64,000 nucleotides of DNA from Marchantia polymorpha subsp. ruderalis (GCA_037833965.1 AP031354.1:4132001-4196000); one strand, 5' to 3'. Shown: positions 20,451 through 33,072, counted from the stretch's first letter. Numbers and translations: made by a program. The notes: generated from the letters alone by a model not told the origin.

Positions 20451-21057
20451 ACGCAGATATTCATGTTATTTGCACATTCCAGTAGCACTAAAGAGAAAGT
20501 CATCTGATATACAGTTAGTTTTGACGTTAATACAGTTTACTACACCTGAAAGTGGCTCGAGTGTTAGTGTAATAGTGTCTGTGGTACTCGATCAAATATT
20601 GCTCCAAGATAATTCACATAGTAATCTTTCCTAAGTCTTAATATCAACTCTATCCCCTAAATTTCATGTCATTTTCATTCGAAAAATCCACTAGGATATT
20701 GCAATCATATCCATCAAATCAGAAAAAAATGAAATTGTCAAACTCCTAGTCTGAGCTAATTTTTTTTTCATTTCTCCACTCGCTGTTTTTTAACTTGACC
20801 TTGTTATTCATTAAATTTAAATTCTATCCTTGATAATTATGTGTATTAATTTGCTTATCGACATAAAAAATATTTTAGTACCAATAGTAACTCAGATTCT
20901 TATTGCAACAATCATCTCTCAAACTCGAGTTGCTACTATATAAGTTGACACAAGAGGCATGCACATGCAAATCTGACCACAAAATACATTATTGTGATAT
21001 CAAATGTAACAAAGGGAAATCATCTGCAATCTTATTTTATACTAGATATAGCCTCCT

Positions 21058-22356
21058 CTATACCCGCACCTCCTCCTGCATACGTCTCTGCTGCTGCTGT
21101 GCTATATACTCCTGCTGCGTTATCCATCCCTGCCCTGCACTTCCTCTGGGACTTGGAATTATCGCACACCAAGGGTCGTCGGCGATCGAATCGTATTGAA
21201 ACCGATATCGTGAGTGAAAAGGAGGTTGGGGTAGAAAGAAAATCAAGTCAAATTCAGCCAAATATTTCACCACCTCAAGTTCATCGAACACGAAAAATGC
21301 ATCACTGCCTCCTGTGGCATAGAAGTTGAAAACTCTGGAATCATTTAGAATCCATTGATCTATAAATCTCCTGATAACATCTCCAACCATTGCTTCGTCC
21401 ATGTTCCATCGAAATCTCCGTCTCCTGATCAAAGCTCGATCATACAAATCCTTAGCTCTCCTGATCAAAGCTCCATCCATTCTCCGGACCATGGGATTCC
21501 GGAGGAAATTGATGACATCGCTCCAACGATCAAACTCCCCTTCGAGATGAGACCAATTTCTGGCAAGTAGGCACACATGTCTTTCATACGCAGCCATTTG
21601 AAGTTCAATTGGCGTGGCTTCCATGGATTCCTCCAACAAGGCGTTCCACGTTCCCTCTTCCAGATCAAAAATCAAGAGAGCCTTCATCTTGCGCCTAACG
21701 GGATCCCAGACCAGCCAATACAGACATCTATTACATTCTACACTTCTCCCACTACCCCACACATCTTTCATCTGTTCAGGAAACGGATGCTTTCCCCACG
21801 ACCATGTACAGGTCGTAGAGTCGTAAATCAAAGTTCTGCGTCTATCTGTTGCGACTAGAACTCCTCCCAGAACCAGCTTGAAGTTTTTTGTAGATTGGTC
21901 CACGACTAAACCCACCACCTTACACTCCAGCATACCATCAATGACTGTATGTTCTTCATCGATTACACGAGGTACGTTTAAAGGCAGGATTTTGTCCGGA
22001 ACTGGGTTATACATGATATATGCTGTTGAAAATCGTTCACCGAAACACAGTAGGCCTCCATCAGCAGCGACCAGCTCATTGGGCCTAAATGTAAGATTCC
22101 TTGTGATCCATCGATCTCTACAGCAGAAGTAGGCCGTATTTTCACGACTTGCATTAAACCCAATGACAGATTTTTTCCATATGTTGTTCCGTAACTCAGG
22201 ACCATCTATGATTTCCTTCCATTTCTTACAAACTGAACGACATTCCAGAAGAGTGGAAATTGGCAGATCATGATCTCTGAGAATCTTGATCAGGAAATCG
22301 ATAGGTAGACTTTCCCATGCATCTTCCGGTTGATGCTGATCTCTTTCAGGCTCCAT
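21058..22356 (-). CDS. F-box protein (432 aa), single exon
   Basis: The only recognised host gene. Starts at the ATG at 22356 (MEPERDQHQ). Residues about 13-58 form an F-box (WESLPIDFLIKIL, then LLECRSVCKKWKEII), which docks to SKP1 in an SCF ubiquitin ligase. The rest is the substrate-binding part: the spacing of motifs such as GLLCFGE, MYNPVPDKILPLN, IYDSTTCTWSW and CLYWLVWDP fits the irregular beta-propeller/kelch-like repeats of plant F-box proteins. The C-terminus is Gln/Arg-rich. It has no intron and no frame break. Its composition matches the surrounding host DNA, not the transposons. It lies alone between two transposon nests; the substrate cannot be predicted. Confidence 0.9.
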   Translation of the reverse strand: MEPERDQHQPEDAWESLPIDFLIKILRDHDLPISTLLECRSVCKKWKEIIDGPELRNNIWKKSVIGFNASRENTAYFCCRDRWITRNLTFRPNELVAADGGLLCFGERFSTAYIMYNPVPDKILPLNVPRVIDEEHTVIDGMLECKVVGLVVDQSTKNFKLVLGGVLVATDRRRTLIYDSTTCTWSWGKHPFPEQMKDVWGSGRSVECNRCLYWLVWDPVRRKMKALLIFDLEEGTWNALLEESMEATPIELQMAAYERHVCLLARNWSHLEGEFDRWSDVINFLRNPMVRRMDGALIRRAKDLYDRALIRRRRFRWNMDEAMVGDVIRRFIDQWILNDSRVFNFYATGGSDAFFVFDELEVVKYLAEFDLIFFLPQPPFHSRYRFQYDSIADDPWCAIIPSPRGSAGQGWITQQEYIAQQQQRRMQEEVRV

Positions 22357-24919
22357 TCTAACGAACGAACTTTGAAAAGATCATACATATGAGTTCATCT
22401 CTGAATCTGCAATCTGCAATTTCTCAGAAGGAAACAGTACTCAGTCAAGTCAACTGTGAGTTAGCGTCGACGAACATTCTAATGCAGATTGAAACAGATG
22501 GACAAATGAAAACAATTGTGTGTTTCAATATCTGCATATACACGTGTGAAGCAGCTGTCAAACTTGAGAATGCTAGATGCAGAAGAGTGGACAAGAGAAT
22601 TGTGATAACACTGACGAAACAGTGCATTTTCAGATAAAGGACAGTGAACGGGAAAGAAGTTCTCGTCACTGAGGTTCCGAACTATGAAGTCATCGACCGG
22701 AACACGGACTAGTATCCGTTGACAGTTACTTGTGCATCGGTAATTTCAGCATGTCATTTTCGATTTGGTGTCCGTTGAATTGTCAACTTCACAGTTTGAG
22801 GTATAAACTGTGAGGTATTTACAACTTCAAAAACATTATCTCAACAGTACTCCGTTGGGGTATCTTTCGGTTTTTATTGATCGTTTGAAATACAATTTGA
22901 ATCTAACAGTAATAGTAATTTTTATTGATTTTCGTATCCAAAGGATATTGAGGTTGATTATCTCGCGAATAAATTAAATAAACGTTACGGCATGTAGGGC
23001 GGATTTCATAGGTTTAGCTACATTACGCAAGAGTGAAAATTGGCAGATCCTGATCTCTGAGAACGGTAATATTTACTGCAGCACACTTTTCACAGTCGAT
23101 GTCTACAACGAACTATCAAACAATCAGATCGAAACAAACAATCGAACAATCAGATCAGATCGAGTCCAAGTTCTGCTAGAATCAGTACTTTTCTAGAACC
23201 GCTGAAATGTCAAGGGTGAATTTCTGGCAACACATCCGCAGTGAGAGTTTCTATGTATCCAGAACCTCATGCGTACCTTTTCTGGAGCTTCGCTTCTGGA
23301 CCCGAACTGTTCTGCGCTGCAACTGGTGTGAATTCTTCTGCACAGAAAGGAACCATCAAATGCTAATTTGAAAGAAGTTCAATCTCTGCCAAACCTCGAT
23401 AGGTCGGAATGGGAAACAAGACAAGAACGAGCCCGTTGACTCTTTCGACTGTCCACCACCAAATTTCACACAGCAGCAACTAAAGTTTAAGAGTAAAATT
23501 GGGGAGCTCATGATTCTTCAGGTAGCCATAAGAGAGTGCTCGAATGATGGGCGCTATCTCTACGGTGTTAGCAAAGCGGAAAAGTCTCACCTTGTGCGAG
23601 TCTGATCAAACTCTCGAGCATTCGTATCGTTGTTCTGGCTGGTAAAACGTAAAATCAGTTATCGACAGTGTCAGTGTGTTCACGAGGAAAAAACAATGGA
23701 CAACAACAGTCTTGATGAACGAGAAAAACAATGGTGTGAACTCTTCTGCGCTGCACCTGTTCCCAAAGGTACTAAGGGTTAAGGACTGAGGTAAGACATG
23801 TAACTGATTGACTTAATTGATTATTAATACAATTGATTTAATTTTATTGATAAATTTGACATGTAATTGATTATTAATTATTTTTTTTATTTTGTTAAAT
23901 TTATTTTTATTTCTGTCAAGGAAAGACCTGTAATTGACTGAATGAGGGAAGACATGTAGAAAAAAGACTGAAAAAATGAAGAATTAGACAGTGAAGAGTT
24001 GAAGATTGAATTTTAGTTTTGGGATTCAAGTCCAATTAAAAACAATTTTAATTCTTAATGCATATTATAGTAGGAGACAATTTCAAGAAAAATTCTTGAA
24101 ATTAAAATATGAGTCAAAATATAATCAAAATAATCTATTGTTTCGTATACAAATAAATACTTACATTATGAGAGCGTTCAATGATAAAGTAATGAATTTT
24201 AAAGGTTAAGATCATCAAAATAAATATATATTTATCTAAATTCTGATTTTAGTCCTGTATTGTGCATGAGGTATTTTATACTTGATAAGTCTTCTACATG
24301 ATAGATTATATAGAAACAAATGTTGTGATATTAAGGTATTTTAGAACTATAAAATAAATAGCAAGATAGATTTTGAGTATTTCTGAAGTTGTTTATAATC
24401 TTCAAATCATTATAAGAAAATTTTGAAATAAAAATAAAAATTAGAAGTATATTTTGTCATGAATTTGAATGAAATAAACACATTAGGATGTGTTTAAACA
24501 AAGCTAAAAACATCAAATAAATGAAAGATTGATATAAAATACATCCATGATAAACAAGGTATTTGTAATGTCAAATATATCAAATGCTTATGGAATGATA
24601 CACATGATGAACCATCAGATAATGTTTGAGAATGATTTGGCCAAACGTAAATTATTAGTAAAAATTTTAACATATACAAAATTATGCATCATCACATGGT
24701 TATAAATTTTTTTACTTTGTAAAAAAAACTATCATAAGGTCATACATTGTTTTTTTCTTTGCACAAAAACTATGAAGATAATGAAATGATTCAAGTAGTA
24801 ACAATAGTTTGTAACAATTATCAATGTTATACATGCAAAAGTATGGATCATATTGTGAAGATTTGGGCAACTCAATCAGATCAGAAGAGAAAGGACAGAT
24901 GATATAACAATCTTTTATG
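22357..24919. other. Intergenic DNA, with a fragment similar to the F-box gene
   Basis: No convincing gene. At about 23033-23066 a stretch (GAAAATTGGCAGATC then TGATCTCTGAGAA) repeats 22253-22286 inside the F-box gene with few mismatches, suggesting a partial local duplication. From about 23800 the DNA is very AT-rich, with only short broken frames. Confidence 0.5.
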
Positions 24920-25339
24920 ATTCGGAATAAGATCTGTAACCTTTGTTGTCGAGTATAGTTTTACTTTTTTTGATCTTTGTCTCATACATGTCATAAAAAA
25001 TCTAAGATGGTTGAAGAAAATTATTTGTTGGGTTTACTTTTGCTTGTTTGCAGTTATTCCCATGAATTTTCAAAGACCTTTAAGATGATTGGGAGTAAGA
25101 TCTGTAACCATAGACGTCTCATAAAGTTTCAAAACACTTTAAGATGGTTGGAAAGAGTATCTTTTGACATAGTTGTTGGATTTACTTATGCCTGTTTGCA
25201 ATTATTCTCTTGAATTTCCAAAGACTTTTAAGATGATTGGATATAGGATCTGTAACCTTCGTTTAAGAGTATAGTTTAACTTGTTTTGCACTTTGTCTCA
25301 AACATTTCTAAAACTTTACGATGGTTGGAAATAATTATT
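24920..25339. repeat. Degenerate tandem repeat (~150-170 bp units)
   Basis: GATCTGTAACC recurs at about 24931, 25100 and 25247, and an AAGATGGTTG-like motif with TTTGCA..TATTC text recurs between them. The units are diverged and uneven in length. The array ends exactly where the family-C LTR begins. Confidence 0.6.
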
Positions 25340-25555
25340 TGTGGTAATCCACTTTTTGTTTTTTTGTCGGAACTAAAACATTTTTGAATAGTAAGTACCG
25401 CGGCAGCAACTGTAAATAGTAATCGGTACGCGAAACTAGAGTAAAAAGAGGATCGAGGACAGTCACGGGGTTTTGGGCTTAGGCCACAGTGGGACGCTTG
25501 GGACGGAACGGGCGGTTCATGCTGCAGGATCCGCTTCGAGCACCTTCGGCGGTAG

Positions 25556-26315
25556 ATCACTCATAACTTTCTCAATTCGTAACGCTTTGAGTTGCTTCGG
25601 TTCTTGTTCGAAAGAGCTCGACACGCTCGTTCTAACGAGCCCAAGAACGCCTGGAACGGATGAGGACTCAGGGAGTTGTGACAGTTGAAAGATGCGAAGG
25701 AGAGCGCCTACGGATAGGCGGAAGGAGTTCGTGGTCGGCGGGAAGTCCGCCGGGAAATCCGCCTTCGGCGGAAGGAATTCACCTACGCGTAGGCACTTCG
25801 CCATCGGCGGAATATCCGCCTTCGGCGACAGACGTCTTCGGGTCAATGCCTTCGGCGATGCGGGAGAGTGCATTCGACGGAAGAGTGAATCCCTTATAAC
25901 TTTCTCGATTCGTAAAGCATTGACTTAGTTAGGGTCTTGTTGGAAAGAGCTCGCGACGCTCGTTCTAACGAGACCAAGAACTCTTGAAACGGATAAGGCG
26001 TCACTGAGTTATGAGCGTCGAAAGCGGCTGTCATGGTTAAGAGAGAGGCCTTCGGCGTTAACATATAGAGGGGCCTTTGGCGTTAACAGTTAGAGGGGCT
26101 TTCGGCCCAAGGACGCCTGCGAGTAGGCGGCTTACGACGCGGACGCGGACGCCAGCGAGTGCATAGGCAAACGCCTTTGGCGGAAGAGTAAAACCGTCAT
26201 AACTTTCTCAATTCTTAACGGTTTGACTTAGTTAGGGTCTTGTTGGAAAGAGCACAACACGCTTGTTCCAACGAGCCCAAAAACGTTTCGAACGAAGCAG
26301 GGATCTGTGAGTTAT
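25556..26315 (+). repeat. U3 module triplicated in the family-C LTR
   Basis: Three copies, starting near 25557, 25889 and 26198, of a module of about 130 bp: CATAACTTTCTC, then TTAGGGTCTTGTTGGAAAGAG, then a CTCGTTCTAACGAG palindrome with CCAAGAAC, ending GAGTTATGAGCG. Single copies of the second half occur in the U3 of families A (around 50040-50125) and B (around 33485-33565). Confidence 0.75.
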
Positions 26316-26380
26316 GAGCGACTGGGGTGATTGTTATAGATAGGCGACTCCATGCAGACGGGAGACTGCATGCGCATAGG

Positions 26381-26475
26381 CGAGCGCCTACGCATAGGCG
26401 AGACTCACTTTCGGTGCAGCGTAGGAAAGGAAAGGAGCCGGCGGAAGATCCGGCTTCGGCTCAAGGGACTTCGGT
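26381..26475 (+). pseudogene. Relic of the U3-encoded LTR protein (middle part)
   Basis: Encodes HRRAPTHRRDSLSVQRRKGKE followed by PAEDP, matching QRRKGKEPAEDP of the LTR protein (compare 39040-39080). Sequence on both sides is unrelated to the ORF, so this is an internal-deletion remnant in the first family-C LTR. Confidence 0.7.
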
Positions 26476-26786
26476 GCCACGTGGCAGAAGATTCCCGATG
26501 GTGGAAGTTGGCGGGATTATGTCAAGTGTGGGACGCAGAACGGCGGGGCCCATATCTTTGCAATGGACGGTCGGATGGATCTGAAATTTTGTGGGGCCGT
26601 TGATCTCGGCCGGCCACGCATGCCTGCAAATTTTCAGCCTCAGATCTTGGATAGAAAGGCGCAGGCGGCTCTGTACAGTAGGCTTAGGATTAAGATTTAG
26701 AGTTAGGGTTAGATTTAGGTTGTAAGTTAGAGGGGAAGGCAGCCGCCGACTCCTCAGGTGTGGGATCTGTTGCGGCTTGCACCATG

Positions 26787-27104
26787 GCAGTGCAGTGTAG
26801 TGCTAGTTAGGACTTAGAAGGTATAAAGTAGTTCAAGGCGTCTTGCCTTGTGATTTTTCCAGTTTCGGAAGTGCAGATCAGGAACTCATTTTCTCTGCGT
26901 GTTTGTGTCCTTAGTTCTGTCACCACGCAAGAGGAGCTACACCTTAGCGATCCGCATCGTGTAGCTGAAGGCCTTCGGCCGAATGTTCAGAGCTAGTACA
27001 TTGGTTAGAGACTTGAGTAGTTCGGATGTACACCTGCGGGTGATTGCCGATACTCAGAGCCAGTGACTAGTTAGATACTTGAATAGTTTCACCCCTACAC
27101 CTAC
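26787..27104 (+). repeat. LTR tail segment (TATA to early R/U5), truncated
   Basis: Matches the A3 tail at 17461-17780: TATAAA at 26822-26827, the CAAGGC...GCCTTG palindrome and the first half of R/U5. It stops at 27104 and joins U3 leader sequence, so the normal LTR end is missing. Confidence 0.8.
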
Positions 27105-27396
27105 GTAGAAGGGAGTTCAACTTTTGTCCGATGCGCGGACGATCGCCTTCGGCGGAGGGGGGATTGGCCGAAGAGTGGTACGAACGAGTGTAGCGCGCAA
27201 GGCGAGAAATCTGCCTTCGGCGCTGCGCACCCATGTCCGCGGCGTAGTACGCTAGCGGAGTTCAAATTGCCAATTCGAGCGTGTGAGTTAAATCGGCGTC
27301 GGCGGAGCGTGAAGCCGCGCGTGAGGGAGGAGGCCGTTATAGCGCGGAGCCGGCGCGGCCATCAAGTGATTCGACCTTCACGACCAAGAGCCGACC

Positions 27397-27935
27397 ATGA
27401 CCTTCGACCAGGAGACGGAGGACGCCCCATTCTTGAATTCGCGATTTCACTTTCTAGTGCGAGCTGCGCACGTCCACCTACTAGCTGTTAAACATTCTAG
27501 ACATCGCCGCGCGGAGGATTACTTGTTGACTGAGAGAGAATTGAGTGCGCGCGATTTGGAATTGAGGGAGATTAGAATTTGCAGAGGGAGCAAGAAGCTC
27601 GAGCGGAGCAGAGAGAGAGCTGGTGAGCAAGCTAATTTCAAGAACGCGATGTCGAGACTGAACAGATTGCGGATGCTGCCGCTCCGGCTTCCACAAAACG
27701 GGTTGCGTGCCTTCAAGGAGCGGCTGATTGCAAGAAAGCTTGATTTCTTGCTGTGGGGATGGAATTACATTTGTGTAGACATGGTGCGCGAATGGCTGGA
27801 TGCGGAGCGACCACCTACGCGCGGATTGCGCCCTCACGTAGATCGATGGACCGTCCACGATTGGGCGCAGGCATTGGGGAGGTGTGCCGGCACCGACGGG
27901 TACCTCCTCTTTGATAGTGAGAGCGTCAAGGTGAC
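27397..27935 (+). pseudogene. U3-encoded LTR protein of family C, N-terminal part
   Basis: Starts MTFDQETED and is open for 179 codons until solo LTR A4 inserted after SESVKVT. Compared with family A it differs at many sites with no indel, many of them synonymous or conservative. This suggests the region upstream of the NAM motif is also coding and was under selection while the families diverged. It continues at 38129. Confidence 0.8.
27931..27935. repeat. Target-site duplication GTGAC of A4 (left)
   Basis: GTGAC here and at 38124-38128 flank A4 exactly. Both lie in the codons for VT of the family-C ORF. Confidence 0.9.
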
Positions 27936-28900
27936 TGTAATAACCCACTAAAGGCTAAAACTGCAATATAGTGGTAGAGAGGTCGAACCCACAGGGACAG
28001 AGGAACACACAGGGTACAAAGTGTCACGTTTAACAGACTATTGAGGAGTTTGAATTCTCAGGCGATTGTCACTCCTAGAAATACTGCAAGTGTCCACTCG
28101 AAGCGCACTCGGAGGTCGCACAGTGCAGCGTAACACACACACACACACCTGAAACTACAGAAACACAACCCAGAGATCCGTTAGGACCTCTACTCAAGAT
28201 TTCAGGGGGAAAGTCTCTCGCGAGCACACCCAGCGAAGCTGCGGGTAGTGACTTCCAACTCCGGCTTTTACAACACTTCCACTAGCTTGCTGCTAGCGTA
28301 GGAAACCCGGTTTGGACTGCCTACTTCGGATCGAAGTCACTCATACGCGGTGAACAACACTCTCAACTCACAAAACGCGCAGAGAACACAGGTCCGCGCT
28401 GAAGGACTCACTGAGAAACATTCCAGTAACACAATAACAGTCTATTGAAGAGTTTGAATTCTCAGGCACTTGTCATTCCCAGAAATACTACAGGGGTTAC
28501 GCTCAAGGCACCTGTTGCAGCGTAACCTGAATTTACAACCAAGGCGTACACGAAGTAGCAAAACTTCACTTTGGCATTTAGGGGAAAAATCCCAAAGGAG
28601 TACAATCAGGAACAGACACTCGAAGGTGTAGAGGCGAAACTATTCAAGTATCTAACTAGTCACTGGCTCTGAGCATCAGCAATCACCCGCAGGTGTAGAT
28701 CCGAACTACTCAAGTCTCTAACCAATGTACTAGCTCTAAACATTCGGCCGAAGACCTTCAGCTACAAAATGCGGAACGCTAAGTTGTAACTCCTCATGCG
28801 TGGTGACAGAACTCAAGGGCACAAACACGCAAAGGAAATGGGTTCATGATCTGCACTTCCGAAATTGGGAAAGAACCCCAGGCAAAACGCCTGGAACTAT

Positions 28901-28906
28901 TTTATA
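28901..28906 (-). promoter_or_regulatory. LTR TATA box (A4)
   Basis: TATAAA on the minus strand, followed by the CCAGGC...GCCTGG palindrome, equivalent to A1 9140-9168. Confidence 0.6.
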
Positions 28907-28941
28907 CCTTCTAAGTCCTAACTAGCACTACACTCACTACG

Positions 28942-31900
28942 CTACACGCCTGCACGGAACCACACTACATTACACTCCGCGGAGCCTGTGCTACGTCTCC
29001 TGCGCGACGGACTGCCGCGCACTAACTCCCTACCCTGCCAGTCTTCCGCTCGACTGCGCAGTCCCAATCGCTGCAACGCCGCGGACACCTCCACTTCGAG
29101 GGCGGACATGGTATCCCGCGCCTTCGACAGAAAAGCGTCGAGCTTCTTTGCTACCTTCCGCCGACTCCTGCTGTCGCCTGACAACAACCCGGCCGCGCGA
29201 AGTTCAAACTCACGCAGTGTGAGTTTCTCCTGCGCCGCCACTTCCCAGTGGGCGTAGCCCTTGAGACAGTGGGCGACACGCCTCGCCGTCTCCACCTTTG
29301 TGCGATCTGCCTCCTGCCTGCGATCCTCTTCAATTACCACTAATTGCGATTCGGCCTCAGCACGTTGCGCTCTCAATTCGCCACACTCTGACTGTAGCCT
29401 GCGGATTACATCCTCATCCGCCTGTCGTGCGAGCTGACACTGCTCTAACAACCGCGTCTGTCGCACGAGCTCCTCTGACAAAATCCGATTCTGGGCCTGC
29501 TCAGAAATTAGTGCTTCTGTGACCTTCACCTGCTCCTTGGTGAGCTCTTCCAGTTTCCCATCCCTCACCTTCTCGGAGTACTTGTAGAATTTCTGATTGA
29601 GTTTATACTGACCCCACAAGCATTCATGCTTCTCCTTCAATTCCCTCAACTCCTGGTCCACTCTAGCTAGTAGCTTGCTGGTGTGGACTTTAGTGCGAGT
29701 CCGCCTGCGCACTAACTCGATGTAAGATCCCGGCTGAAGTGGGTCGGCGTATTTATCGACTTTGCGATCCAGGTACCTCAGCAACGGAATCACATGCTCA
29801 GAGAGCGCCGCCGCCGGCGCTCCAACAATTTCCTCCTCCTCCTCCTCGGTGTCCCCTGCTCCTGACATTTCTTCGGTGGAGCCTCCGTCGTCATCATCCG
29901 AGTGGAGAATTTCAGTCGTCATTGATTGCGTCGGCGACTGACCCGAGTGGGGCTGCACGTCGTCGACGTGTGCTGCCTGCAAAGGCACTACTGCAGCCTC
30001 GCTGCTCTTCGCCAAAATGTCTAAGGCGGTAGGCGAATGTGCCCGTGCTGCATCCCCGCCGCCCGCTTGTTGGTCGTCTACCGTATCCTCTCTGCCGCCG
30101 ACGTCCGCCGCCGAAGGCGATCGAGCGGAGGGTGGCTGCGCGGGGTTTGATTGCGCATCGCGCACCGAAATTTCATCCCGCGGACAGTCACTCCGCTCCT
30201 CCGCCTGTTGCTGCTCCCTTGATCGGTCCGCGGGGGCTGTGCTTGGCCTGTGCGCAGGCGCAAATGCCGGCGCCTTGTCCGCCGCAGGCGTAGCGCCGCG
30301 GACGTCCATCGCCAAAGGCGACATGGCCGGGGGCCGCTCGCCCGATGTCCCTTGGCCCTGAGGCCCTACCGCCGAAGGCGCATCTACCGGCGGATTACCC
30401 GCCGATGGTGCGGCCTCCGCACGCTCCCTGCTCGTATCTCCTCGGCTCAAAGGCCCTGGCGCCGAAGGCGCAAATCGCGGCGCGTTGTGCGCCGGAGGGT
30501 CTGGCCCCGAAGGCCGGTGTCTCGTAGGCGGTTCTTCCGCCGGCTCCTTCCCCTTCCTACGTTGGAACGGGGGTGATTCCTGCCTGTGCACAGGCGGCAC
30601 GTGTGGAGGTGACCTGTGCACAGGCGGACTGCTTCTTCCCACGCGTAGGCCTAGGTCTACGTCCGCTTGTGGTCGTCTGTCCGCGGAGGCTCGTCCGTCC
30701 GCGGAGGCTCGCCTGTGCGCAAACGGAACACCTGTCCGCAACGCACGTGGTAACTCCGAAGGCCCTTGGCCCGTAGGCGGCCTCTCGCCCGTCGAGGCTG
30801 CAGCGTGGTCCGTTGCTCCTGCGGACGCCCGCGCTTCCTCATTCTTCTATGGCGACGCACTTCCTTTCTCCGTCGCAATCGTCGCCGTGTCCGCGCTGTT
30901 GGCTGGTAACACCAGTCTGCGTGCCTTCTGCTTCGGCCGGCTGTATGACTCGTACAACGGCCGCGGTCGAATGGGAGCAGAGGGTTCTTGATGCTGCTCC
31001 TCTTCGGACTCCTCTCCCCATCGCCGCTTCCGCGGCGCTCGTGCTGCAGGAGTGTTCCTCCCTTCGTCCCTCCGCCTTGACGGAGTAGAAGTCGGTGACT
31101 CCTCTGCATCAGTGTCGACCTCATTCTCCCGCACATACTTCCCGGGATGGTTGACGGACAACGGCGGAAAACGCGCAAGCTCCGCCGCTGTCAAACAATT
31201 CCGCTGTCGATAAAAATTGATGAGGAAAGGAGAGAGATGGTTTAGAGTTCCCCCCTTCCCCTCAAAAGCGTGCTGTCGCATCACCCTGTGCAGGATGCTC
31301 GCCTAGTGAATTGGAGTTCCCTCGATGACGCACTCCACAAAAGAGACCTGCCACAATGTGATGTAGCAGGCGCGGTGTGGCTGCAGTAATTGCATCAGCG
31401 CCGCGGACAAAGTCCGGCGGAATCGATCCTTGTAATCGCGGGTCCTGTACCCATTCTTGGTAGACCTCCCGGTCTTGAACAGCTCCACAAATTGCGCCTC
31501 TTCCTACTTGGTCACCTTGATGCTCTCACTGTCGAAGAGGAGATGCCTTGGCATGCCGGCACATCTCCCCAATGCCTGCGCCCAATCTTGGACTGTCCAC
31601 CGATCAACATGCGGACGCAATCCGCGCGAGGGTGGTCCCTGTGGCTCTAGCCACTCGCGCACCATATCCGCACAGATGTAGTTCCATCCCCATAGCAAGA
31701 AATCGAGCTTTCTTGCTATCAAGCGCTCCTCGAAAGCACGCAGCCCGTTCTGTGGTAGACGGAGCGGCAGCATCCGCAATCGGCCCGGTCTCGTCATTGC
31801 GTTCTTGGAGTTCGCCCGCCCGCTCATTCTACTTCCGCTCCGCTCGAGCTCCTTTCTTCCTCGGCAAACTCTAATCGCCCTCAATTCCAAATCACGCGCA

Positions 31901-32049
31901 CTTACTTCTCCCTCAATCACCAAGAAATCCTCAGCGCGGCGATGTCGAGAAGGCTTAGCAGCCAGCAGATGGACGCGCGCAGCTCGCACTAGAGAATGGA
32001 ATCGCGAATTCCAGAATGGGACGCTCTCCGCCGCCCGGTCGAAGGTCAT
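28942..32049 (-). pseudogene. U3-encoded LTR protein, A4 copy, three nonsense codons
   Basis: The family-A LTR protein read from the ATG at 32049 to 28942, without a frameshift. In-frame stops lie at 31504-31506 (CAG to TAG), 31303-31305 (TGG to TAG in IHW) and 30847-30849 (GAG to TAG). The second is shared with A2 (41458-41460). The coiled coil and basic tail are otherwise preserved. Confidence 0.85.
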
Positions 32050-33072
32050 GGTCAGCTCTTGCTCGTGGAGGACGTCTCAATTGATGGCCGCGCCGGCTCT
32101 ACGCTGAAACGGTCTCCGCTCTCACGCGCGGCTTCACGCTCCGCCGTCGCCGATTAAACTCTCACGCTCGAATTGGCGGATTTGAACTCCGCGAGCGTAC
32201 TACACCGCGGACATGGGTGCGCAGCGCCGAAGGCGAGTTTTCCGCCTTGCGCGGTACACTCGTCCGTACCGCTCCTCAGCCAATCCCCTTCTGCCTCGAC
32301 GCGTGTGTCCACATGTCGGACAAAAGTTCAACTCCCGCCTGCGCGCAGGCAAACTCCTCGGCAGATTCTCCGCCGGCGCGGAACTTCATCCTCCTGTGCA
32401 CAGGCGCTCGCCTGTGCGCAGGCGAATTCCGTCCGCGGCGACGCGCTGGCGCGGAAGGCGTTGACCGCGGTCAACCGTCTCCGTCCAGACTGTCCGTTCC
32501 TTGTCTCTTCGTCGGCGCTTTCGCCGCCGCAACTCCGTCCGTCCAAGAGCGCATCCATCCGTCCCGTCCGTACGGTCCGTACGGATTTTACTATTCTGGC
32601 GGCTCCTTGCTCGTCCGCGGCGCTACGCTGGCGCAGAAGGCGCCGTACACTTTCTACCTCACAAGGCGCATTTCTAGGGCCCAAGGCGGATTTCCCGCCG
32701 ACGCCGAAGCGCTTGTGCACAGGCGGATGCCTGTGCGTAGGCGAACTTCGCGCCTACCTCAAACCCTATTTCGCCTGTGCACAGGCGAACTTCCTTCGTC
32801 CGCGCATAGGACAAAACTTCTCCGCCTGTGCGCAGGCGAAGAGTTGAGTATCTTACAACCTGCATAACTCCCGGAGTCCTTATCCGCTGTTGGCGTTCTT
32901 GGGCTCGTTGGAATCAGTGCGTCGAACTCTTTCCAACGAGGCCCTAACTAGGTCAAGGCGTCCGGGGGTTGACCTAAATATGAAGGATTTCCCTACCGCC
33001 GCGGACGCAGCTCCGAAGGCGGGTTTTGCGCCTTGCGCCGTAGGGATCCTAACTGCAGAGCTCGCAGGGAGG

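Larger units (their letters stand above)
18463..21057. other. AT-rich intergenic DNA, no gene recognised
   Basis: Strongly AT-rich with homopolymer runs; the composition changes sharply at the LTR end. Around 19230-19400 a broken frame (ELLARNLIEVNGE, later CQSHEYNPSIFVYHCK) looks like an old coding relic, but it has several stops and no family could be assigned. A TA microsatellite and a 46-bp tandem repeat are listed separately. A short foldback with 11-bp arms (AACTTGTAAGA) lies at 20197-20226. Confidence 0.6.

Noticed and set aside
26680-26720. Telomere-like TTAGGGTTAGATTTAGG text
   Set aside because: Too short and irregular; inside LTR sequence, not a TTTAGGG array.
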